A stretch of DNA of 20,520 bases from Lachnospiraceae bacterium UBA7225 (GTDB taxonomy: Bacteria; Bacillota; Clostridia; Lachnospirales; Lachnospiraceae): NCBI GenBank assembly GCA_002473385.1, contig DKTR01000035.1:22875-43394 (forward strand), given 5' to 3'. This document shows positions 14,327 to 20,520 of the stretch, in pieces. Below the pieces are notes generated by a model. The model was not told where the DNA came from. It made no database searches and worked only from the letters and a program-made list of their open reading frames with translations. The translations under genes were made by a program, and so were the position numbers. Numbering within the stretch: the stretch's first letter is position 1; every line of letters starts with the position of its first letter.

Positions 14327-16351
14327 CTACTCCTCAATCAGACGTACACGGCTTCCGGCAGAAATTGCCTTGTCCGAGGATACAATCACCTGCTGATCCG
14401 ATGAGAGTGCTCCCGGCTGCAGTGCAGCGCTCGTCTCGTTCTTATCCAGCACTGTCACATCCAGACGCGTCACCGTCAGTTCTGTCCCCAGCACCGTACT
14501 GCTCTCCGAGAGCACATAGACGTAATATTTTCCGTTGTCCTCATAGAGTGCCTGTATCGGAATGCACCGGTCATACGTCTCTGAGGTGCGCGTCGACTCC
14601 AGCGTCGCCGAAGTACCCGCCTCCAGCGAATTTGCGGGGAGCTGCACCGTCACATCCAGAATCTCCGCGTTTTCTTCATTCGTCCGTACAGAATCCACCG
14701 TCAGATTTTCCAGCGTCTCCGCCTTCTTATTGTTTGCCTTAACTGTGGCATCATCACCCTTCGCAATGTATTTTTCCTGGTTCTCGTCTACCTGCACAAC
14801 CAGCTTATTGCCTGCTGCCGTATCAGAAAGCAGCATTGCTGTTCCATCCGGCGTCTTTTCCCCTGTCATCAGATTAATCTTTGTAATCGTAGCGTCTATC
14901 GGCGCCGTCACCTTTCCGTCCGCCTCCAGAAGCGTTTCCAGCTTTTCCAGCACCAATTCCTCCTGCTCACGCGTGATCGCATCAATTTCCCCAGTGCTGT
15001 CGGTTCCCTGCAGCGCATTGGCATCCTCGACAGCCCTGCCTGCGCTGCGCAGACTGTCGTTTGCCGCTGTCACCGCATCCTCATACGCCTGCTGCTTCGC
15101 TGCAATCTCTTCTTTAATCTGCGCCCTCATCTCCTCAACGCTGGTCTGTTCGCCTGCTGCCTTTTCCTGCTGATAGGAAACAAGCGCCGCATCGGCATCC
15201 GCCTTCTCCTGCTCCTTTATGTGAATCTGCACCTGGGCCTCGTCAAGAAGATACTGGTTTTCCTGGCGGATTCTTTGTTCTAAAAGCCATGGATCCTGCG
15301 TCTGCCCTCCCATCTCCCCGTCAATAATCTGCTCGCTGTCATCATCCGTGCCGGATGTATCTGTCCGTCCTGTATCCGGCGTGACCGGTCCTTCATCGGT
15401 GTCCGGTGTGGCTGCAGCTCCCGTGTCCTGCGTGACTGGCTGATCTGTATCCGGCGTAACCGGCTGCCCGGTGTCCGGTGTGGTCATTTCTTCCGTATCC
15501 GGCACCACCGAAACTTCCGTACCCTGTGTAACCGGCCCCTCTGCATCTGATACAATGGGAGCTGCTATATCCGGGACACCCGCCGAACCGGCATTCTCTG
15601 CCGCCTGCAGATCTATATCCGCAAAATTTGTCTCCCCCGAGAAATGAATCTCCGGCTCCGCTGCCATCAGCCGTGCTGTCTCCTGTCCTTTTGAAAGGTC
15701 TGCCAGCGCCCGGCTGACCTCCTTGTCGATTGCATCCTCCAGTTCCTTCTTATATTCTACAGCCTCCTCATATTCCTTTTTCTTATCTTCACAGGTCTGC
15801 CTGAGCACCTCCTCCACCGGGTCGTTTCCTGCCGGTATTTCCCCACTGTTTTCCAGTGCTTTCAGCTTCTTCTTCGCCTTTTGTAATTCCGCTGCGGCGC
15901 GCGAAACCGCCGTGTTTCCCTTAGAAGCCGCTACGCCGTAATCCTCTGCCGCACGCCCCTGGCTGATCGCATTTCTCTGCGCCTGCGCAGCCCGGCTGCT
16001 CGCCTTATCCTGCGACTGCAGATCCGCTTTTTTCATCTCCTGCTTCTGCTTCAGTATCTGTTCCTTCAGGCTGATCAGATCAACTTCAAACAGCAGGTCG
16101 CCCTTCTTCACCTGCTGTCCTTCCTCCACATAAATACTCTTTACGGTCTGCCCGGCCAGCGTGGATACTGCCTGCTCACGGTTCTGCATCACTGTTCCTG
16201 TGCCCGTCACCGTATGATTGATTTTTCCGCGTTCCGCCTTTCTGACAGTAACCCTGGCGATACTCAGGCTGTCCGCAGCCCGTGATAAAAAGGTAAACAG
16301 CAGCATCGCCGCCAGAAACCCGGCAAACGCCCCAACCACTCTCTTTTTCAT
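14327..16351 (-). CDS. HlyD/MacA-type membrane-fusion (periplasmic adaptor) protein with octapeptide-repeat insertion
   Basis: From the ATG at 16351 (GGAGG 5 nt upstream) the product has 674 residues. It begins with a signal anchor (about 7-24), then a half lipoyl domain (about 64-92; STLAGQTVKSIYVEEGQQVKKGD), a long helical arm (95-230), a disordered insertion with T/P/D repeats (about 283-337), a second helical arm (355-475), the other lipoyl half (KVTAPIDATITKINLMTGEKT, 480-500) and beta-barrel and membrane-proximal domains. In tripartite systems such adaptors join an inner-membrane pump to an outer partner; in Gram-positives they assist MacB-type exporters. The frame is open to 16519, but that extension overlaps the permease gene. 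The partner is probably the MacB-like protein directly downstream. Confidence 0.85.
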   Translation of the reverse strand: MKKRVVGAFAGFLAAMLLFTFLSRAADSLSIARVTVRKAERGKINHTVTGTGTVMQNREQAVSTLAGQTVKSIYVEEGQQVKKGDLLFEVDLISLKEQILKQKQEMKKADLQSQDKASSRAAQAQRNAISQGRAAEDYGVAASKGNTAVSRAAAELQKAKKKLKALENSGEIPAGNDPVEEVLRQTCEDKKKEYEEAVEYKKELEDAIDKEVSRALADLSKGQETARLMAAEPEIHFSGETNFADIDLQAAENAGSAGVPDIAAPIVSDAEGPVTQGTEVSVVPDTEEMTTPDTGQPVTPDTDQPVTQDTGAAATPDTDEGPVTPDTGRTDTSGTDDDSEQIIDGEMGGQTQDPWLLEQRIRQENQYLLDEAQVQIHIKEQEKADADAALVSYQQEKAAGEQTSVEEMRAQIKEEIAAKQQAYEDAVTAANDSLRSAGRAVEDANALQGTDSTGEIDAITREQEELVLEKLETLLEADGKVTAPIDATITKINLMTGEKTPDGTAMLLSDTAAGNKLVVQVDENQEKYIAKGDDATVKANNKKAETLENLTVDSVRTNEENAEILDVTVQLPANSLEAGTSATLESTRTSETYDRCIPIQALYEDNGKYYVYVLSESSTVLGTELTVTRLDVTVLDKNETSAALQPGALSSDQQVIVSSDKAISAGSRVRLIEE
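15341..15505 (-). repeat. 24-bp tandem repeats in the adaptor gene coding (V/A)T-PDT-(D/G)-xP
   Basis: About six to seven degenerate octapeptide units follow one another, including PDTGQPVT, PDTDQPVT, QDTGAAAT and PDTDEGPVT. They fall between the two helical arms, where most adaptors have a short turn at the tip of the hairpin. The segment is Thr/Pro/Asp-rich and should be disordered and outside the membrane. Confidence 0.85.
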
Positions 16352-16362
16352 ATTGCCCTCCT

Positions 16363-17202
16363 CTACTCTTTCACAGCAGATGCCGCGATGCCCTGCTCCA
16401 GATAATCCTGTCCAAGCAGAAAAACAAACACTGCCGGAACCAGTGTAACAACCGAACTCACAAAAGCAATTCCCGCCTTTTCCAGCCCTACATCCGGCAA
16501 AAACAGTGACAGCGGCCACAAAGTCTTATCCTTTAAAAACGTCAGCGGCTGTTCAATCAGATTCCAGTATTCCAGAAAGTTCAGCACCAGGGCGGATACA
16601 ATTCCGCCTGCCCCCAGCGGCAGCCCGATAAACCAAAACACATGCAGGCTGCCCGCCCCATCCAGCTTTGCCGACTCGATAATCGCTTCCGGGATGCCCC
16701 GGAAAAACCGGTACATAATAAATACCGGAAAAGTAGAAAACACCGCCGGAAGAATGATACCAGGGTGCGAGTCCAGAAGCTTTAACGCGTCCAGCACCAG
16801 ATAATCCGAGAGCATCCGCACCTGGAACGGCATCATCATCAGAATAATATACAGAGTATACAGCGGCTTTCGAAAAGGAAATTCAAACCGCGCAAGTCCC
16901 CAGGCCGCCGGAACCCCGATCAAGAGCTGCCCTGCAAGTACTCCCGCCGTCAGCTTTACCGAATTCCAGAACATCACAAAAAATTCCGGGGTGTCCAGAA
17001 GAAGCTCCACGTAATTCTGCATCGTCGGATATTGCGGCAGAAGCGCCCAGCCTACAAATCCCCCGCTGCCTGCCAGCACCGGTCCGAGCCGTTCTTTCAG
17101 CTCCGCGCTATCCATCAGCGCGCCCGTCAGGAGAAAAATTACCGGATAACAACAGATTGCTGCAAGCAGTATCAGCAAAAGCAGAAGCAGTTTATTTTTC
17201 AT
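16363..17202 (-). CDS. carbohydrate-type ABC transporter permease (MalG family)
   Basis: The 279-residue protein is an integral membrane subunit of a binding-protein-dependent importer. It has about six hydrophobic segments, beginning at residues 4-25. The EAA loop that contacts the ATPase is clear: EAIIESAKLDGAGSLHVFWF followed by IGLPL. The ATG is preceded by AAGGAG, which lies in the last codons of the partner permease; the gap is 7 nt. Two-permease importers of this type often share a distant multi-use ATPase in Firmicutes, and none is coded in the window. The substrate is unknown; 'carbohydrate' is the family name, not evidence. Confidence 0.92.
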   Translation of the reverse strand: MKNKLLLLLLILLAAICCYPVIFLLTGALMDSAELKERLGPVLAGSGGFVGWALLPQYPTMQNYVELLLDTPEFFVMFWNSVKLTAGVLAGQLLIGVPAAWGLARFEFPFRKPLYTLYIILMMMPFQVRMLSDYLVLDALKLLDSHPGIILPAVFSTFPVFIMYRFFRGIPEAIIESAKLDGAGSLHVFWFIGLPLGAGGIVSALVLNFLEYWNLIEQPLTFLKDKTLWPLSLFLPDVGLEKAGIAFVSSVVTLVPAVFVFLLGQDYLEQGIAASAVKE

Positions 17203-17209
17203 CCGCAGC

Positions 17210-18091
17210 TCACTCCTTCTCCCATGCGCGCTGCAGCAAAAGCACCAGCATAAGGATTACCGCAGCGTTCACTACTGCGCCGGCCGACATCTTGTCAACA
17301 GACAGCTCCCTAAACCAGTTATTAAACAAATGCTGCATCATATAAATGCTTTTATGCGGGTAATCACCCGCCACCAGGTATGCCTCCCTGAACACTTTAA
17401 AGGAATTCAGGAAAGACAGCACGGCGATCGTATACAGCGACGGCAGCAGATTGGGAATAGTAATGCTTACAAAACAGCGCCACTCGCCCGCGCCGTCCAC
17501 CCGCGCCGCCTCGTAAATACTCTCCGGTATGCCGGAAAGTCCTGCCAGCCAGAGAATCACATCATAACCGAGATTTTTCCAGATGTAGCTGAACACCAGC
17601 ACTCCAAACGCACAGTCCGAATTCATCCAGTCAACCGGCGCTGCGCCAAAAAATGACAGTACTCCGTTTAACATACCGCCCTGTGCAAACAGCAGCTTCC
17701 AAAGCAGCACCACTGATGCCACCGGGATTGCCATCGGCATCAGATACATGCTTTTTAAGAAGCTTCCAAGCCGTTTCTGACGCTGCAGCAGCACTGCAGC
17801 CGCCAGTGACCCCATCAGCAGAAGCGGAATACACACCACCGTGAAACGCACCGTATTTCCCGCCGCCTGCAAAAAAGCGCTGTTCGAAAAAATCGTCCGG
17901 TAATTTTTCAGTCCGGCAAACTTTCCGCTCATCACCTCTGTAAAAGAACGGCGGATGACATCCAGAAACGGCACCAGAATAAATGCAATTACCCCTGTAA
18001 GGCTGGGAAGGACAAAAATCAGTCCCTCCCACTGCCTGCCCGCCAGATGTCTTCTGGTCCGCCGCCCTTTTGCGGCAGCTATGCCCCTCAT
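17210..18091 (-). CDS. sugar-type ABC transporter permease (MalF/UgpA family)
   Basis: The 293-residue partner of the MalG-type subunit has an N-terminal basic stretch, six hydrophobic segments (first at about 24-46) and the EAA loop ESIYEAARVDGAGEWRCFVS followed by ITIPNLLPSL. I start it at the ATG at 18091, which has GGCGG 8 nt upstream; in-frame GTG codons at 18100 and 18094 are possible alternatives, so the true start is uncertain by three codons. It begins right after the stop of the binding-protein gene and ends 7 nt before the second permease, so the three genes clearly form one transcript. Confidence 0.92.
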   Translation of the reverse strand: MRGIAAAKGRRTRRHLAGRQWEGLIFVLPSLTGVIAFILVPFLDVIRRSFTEVMSGKFAGLKNYRTIFSNSAFLQAAGNTVRFTVVCIPLLLMGSLAAAVLLQRQKRLGSFLKSMYLMPMAIPVASVVLLWKLLFAQGGMLNGVLSFFGAAPVDWMNSDCAFGVLVFSYIWKNLGYDVILWLAGLSGIPESIYEAARVDGAGEWRCFVSITIPNLLPSLYTIAVLSFLNSFKVFREAYLVAGDYPHKSIYMMQHLFNNWFRELSVDKMSAGAVVNAAVILMLVLLLQRAWEKE

Positions 18092-18104
18092 CACGCGCAC
18101 CGCC

Positions 18105-20444
18105 TTACTCTGCCAGATACAGATTCATTTTCTGGCATACCACGCTCACTGCTTCCTCTGCAGTTATCTCTCCTGTAATGCATTTTCCTGCCTGCTCTGC
18201 AACCAGCTCCCCCATCACGGCATCCGTGAGGGATGGTGTATCCAGACTATCGATCAGTTTCTTAAAGCGGTCGACCTCCTCCTGCCCGGGAACCAATGTG
18301 TCAAAATTAAATTCATGCAGAATCCCATCCTCACTCATCCAGGTGGATCCGCTGGTCATAATAATGCGCTCGTCCTCTGAAAGCTCTCCTTTCGCCAGCT
18401 TCTCTGCAAAAAGCTCTGTATCCAGTGCCTTTTTATTCACCGGGAAGCCACTTTCCTGATTGACAGACTGCGCCGTTTCAGACAGCATAAATTTCACAAA
18501 TTCCTCTGCGCCCTCTGTCTGGCTGCTCTTTGCCGATACTCCTACGATTGTTGAGGGGATAAACACCTTTTTTTCACCCACCGGAGCCAGCCGGTAATCA
18601 ACCCCCGGGGTTAAGCCGCAGACGGATGTAACTGTTGCCAGTCCTTCGCCAGAGCCAAGATCCATAAGCTGCAGCTTCTCCGTTTTCTCTACCAGTCCCT
18701 GCGTAGACACATAGAGGGAAAAATCGTATGAATCACTGCGATTTGTCATCATGCGGTACTCCACTTCTTCCTCTTTGTAGTGATTCAGATCAAACAACGT
18801 TTTCAGTTCCGTCATGTAGCCCGTCAGCATCTGTGAATCCACCGTACCGTCCTTTGCCAGCATAAGCGGTGAGTATGCGCCATAGAAAATATTCTGCAGC
18901 CAGTAAGCATCCATCACGTGCAGAATGGATTCCACATCACCGTCCTGCGCGCGGAGCTGCTCCGCCGTGCTTCCGAGGCTCTCCAGATCCTCAATCTGCC
19001 CGATCGTCTCTGCATCTCCGATCAGAACCGGCACCTTAAAGCGGCTTGGAATCCCATAGACTGCGCCGTCCCTCTGATAAATTCCGGCAACATTCTCCTG
19101 CAGTCCCCCGCTCTGCAGAATCTCATTATAAATACTGCTGATATCCTTCAGTACCCCCTTTTCCATGTAGGATTCCATTGGCATCCCGTCCAGAATCAGC
19201 ACATCCGGTCCGTTACCCGCCATAATCTCAGTATTTAAGGTGCGCAGGGCATCGGAAGCCGTCACCGGATCTTCGCCGGACATGCCAGTCTCCAGGCTCA
19301 CATAATACTTCGGGTTCTGCGTCTGGAACATGGAAATTGCCTGCTGCACCGCCACGTTATCTTCCAGTGTATATACCTTCACCTCGGTATCCGGCACACT
19401 CGGCACGCTTTCATCGTATACAAAACGCAAAAGCTTCGGACTTTCCTCGTCCGTCACCGACATCAGAATGGAACCGTCGTCTGAAACGCTCATACCGCAC
19501 AGACTAACACTCGGCTTTGCCAGAGAATTCAGTTTTCCATCGGCAATCTGTTCAACCACTGAGCCGCCCGCACTGTAGCGGTACAGCCCCTCGTCGTCTG
19601 CAAAATACAGGATGCCGTCATCGTTCCCGCTGCACATAACAACCGGAAAGCTTGAGGTGCTGGTCAGTGATAGATTTTCACTGTCAGCCTCCAGCGTTTC
19701 CTTCACTGCATCGTCTGCCTCGCTCTGTCCGCCGGAAGCATAATCCAGAATAGTCACGCCTTTACTTTCAAATATAAAAATTTTTCCGCCGCCCGTCTGG
19801 AAATAATCACAGTACGCTCCCTCTTCATTCAATGTATCCAGCAGCTCCCCGCTCTCATCATCCAGCAGATAAAACTGGTCCATACCGATAATGCGCATCA
19901 GAATTTTTCCAGTTTCTATATAGCCTATCTGACCAACCATCGTGCCATAAGAGGACTCCGTTTCGGGAAGCTTGGGAGTAACCCGCTTCGCGGTGCCGTC
20001 CGGTAATATCTTTCCGAAGCACAGGGTACCTATTTCATTATCAGAGCCTCCCTCATACCAGAATGCAAAAACACTTCCGTCCGGTGAAATTCTGGCATCA
20101 TAAATGGTTATATCCTTATCCAGATCCAGCGCTTCCCCGACAATTGTTTTCTGCTCCCAGGTTGCTCCGTCATCCTTCGAATCCCAGATCATGCTTCTAT
20201 ATCCGCCTGCAAAAATGCGCAGCGTGCCATCCGCCAGCTTCTGTATATCGCAAATACGCATCGTATCCGCCGGCAGTGCAATTTCGCTTTCCATATAACG
20301 CCCCATCGCGTTTCCGCCCTCTGCCGATATACTCTGCGCCTGTGTACCTTGTGTATTATCTGTGTTCCCGCAGCCGCCAATACCTGCTGCCAGAACTGCC
20401 GCCGCAAGTACTGCGGCAAGCCTTCCTTTCCTGTTTCGTCTCAT
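18105..20444 (-). CDS. lipoprotein: beta-propeller-like domain fused to an extracellular solute-binding domain
   Basis: The 779-residue protein starts with a lipoprotein signal peptide whose lipobox ends IGGC, with the lipidated Cys at 25, and a short Gln/Ser-rich linker. Residues about 60-345 contain repeated beta-rich units with ADGT, SPDGS and SDDGS turns and a textbook Asp-box (SKDDGATW, 89-96), as in six- or seven-bladed propellers. From about 353 the chain becomes a type-1 solute-binding domain (VKVYTLEDNVAVQQAISMFQ, then GPDVLILDG and YGIPSRFKVPVLIGD, ending near 779). Binding proteins of this kind are usually 400-550 residues, so the N-terminal domain is additional. GGAGGGG lies 7 nt before the ATG. 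It is the first gene of the operon. Confidence 0.9.
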   Translation of the reverse strand: MRRNRKGRLAAVLAAAVLAAGIGGCGNTDNTQGTQAQSISAEGGNAMGRYMESEIALPADTMRICDIQKLADGTLRIFAGGYRSMIWDSKDDGATWEQKTIVGEALDLDKDITIYDARISPDGSVFAFWYEGGSDNEIGTLCFGKILPDGTAKRVTPKLPETESSYGTMVGQIGYIETGKILMRIIGMDQFYLLDDESGELLDTLNEEGAYCDYFQTGGGKIFIFESKGVTILDYASGGQSEADDAVKETLEADSENLSLTSTSSFPVVMCSGNDDGILYFADDEGLYRYSAGGSVVEQIADGKLNSLAKPSVSLCGMSVSDDGSILMSVTDEESPKLLRFVYDESVPSVPDTEVKVYTLEDNVAVQQAISMFQTQNPKYYVSLETGMSGEDPVTASDALRTLNTEIMAGNGPDVLILDGMPMESYMEKGVLKDISSIYNEILQSGGLQENVAGIYQRDGAVYGIPSRFKVPVLIGDAETIGQIEDLESLGSTAEQLRAQDGDVESILHVMDAYWLQNIFYGAYSPLMLAKDGTVDSQMLTGYMTELKTLFDLNHYKEEEVEYRMMTNRSDSYDFSLYVSTQGLVEKTEKLQLMDLGSGEGLATVTSVCGLTPGVDYRLAPVGEKKVFIPSTIVGVSAKSSQTEGAEEFVKFMLSETAQSVNQESGFPVNKKALDTELFAEKLAKGELSEDERIIMTSGSTWMSEDGILHEFNFDTLVPGQEEVDRFKKLIDSLDTPSLTDAVMGELVAEQAGKCITGEITAEEAVSVVCQKMNLYLAE

Positions 20445-20520
20445 AAATATTCCCCTCCGTTTTACAGTCTGCTATTTGTGCACGCTACAAGCTTAGCAAA
20501 GCTTTTTCTAAATATCCTCT
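20445..20520 (-). promoter_or_regulatory. upstream region of the binding-protein operon, with a small inverted repeat
   Basis: This 76-nt stretch ends at the window edge. It holds a strong ribosome site and two AAGCTT copies (20489-20494 and 20499-20504) 4 nt apart, which could be an operator or a small hairpin. I see no convincing -35/-10 pair; the promoter may lie beyond the window. Confidence 0.3.

Noticed and set aside
16352..16519. N-terminal extension of the adaptor gene
   Set aside because: It overlaps the end of the MalG-type permease gene, and the ATG at 16351 has an ideal ribosome site and starts a normal signal anchor.
1..20520. Mobile elements, tRNA or rRNA genes, attachment sites
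   Set aside because: I found no transposase, integrase, tRNA-like cloverleaf or rRNA sequence; the accessory operon has no visible mobility genes or flanking direct repeats in this window.

Overview
The window carries a low-to-mid GC Gram-positive chromosome segment. Nearly everything is coded on the minus strand, so transcription runs from high to low coordinates. The gene order rimP-nusA-rnpM-ylxQ-infB-rbfA-nrnA-truB is the classical Firmicutes arrangement. The moderately high GC, the very long IF2 with an Ala-rich and Arg/Asp/Asn-rich linker, the MalFG-type permeases without a nearby ATPase and the strong GGAGG ribosome sites together suggest a clostridial gut bacterium, probably Lachnospiraceae. 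That family assignment is inference, not proven here.

Region 1 (about 40-8190) is the translation/transcription housekeeping operon. A good sigma-A-type promoter (8182-8209) and a leader of about 130 nt with a 9-bp hairpin precede rimP. Then come nusA, rnpM, ylxQ, infB, rbfA, nrnA and truB, mostly with gaps of 0-15 nt or small overlaps, so they are probably one coupled transcript for ribosome maturation, translation initiation, antitermination and RNA turnover. Region 2 (8257-12573) holds the two subunits of a type IIA topoisomerase, B subunit first, with its own promoter. The A subunit lacks a recognisable GyrA box, which favours a topo IV assignment, although the B subunit looks rather gyrase-like.

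Region 3 (12574-13335) is a small junction. It contains a plus-strand promoter with three phased TTAAG-like repeats leading into a short Cys-rich reading frame that collides tail-on with a minus-strand XRE regulator carrying a C-terminal zinc ribbon.

Region 4 (13336-20444) is the accessory and most interesting part: a tight five-gene operon. In order of transcription it codes for a lipoprotein that fuses a beta-propeller-like domain (with an Asp-box) to a solute-binding domain, two MalF/MalG-type permeases, an HlyD/MacA-type adaptor with an octapeptide-repeat insertion, and a small protein resembling a MacB-type permease (one TM, extracytoplasmic core, two to three further TMs). No ATPase is coded here for either the importer half or the efflux-like half. 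The combination of sugar-importer parts and tripartite-efflux-like parts in one transcript is what I regard as the candidate undescribed system.
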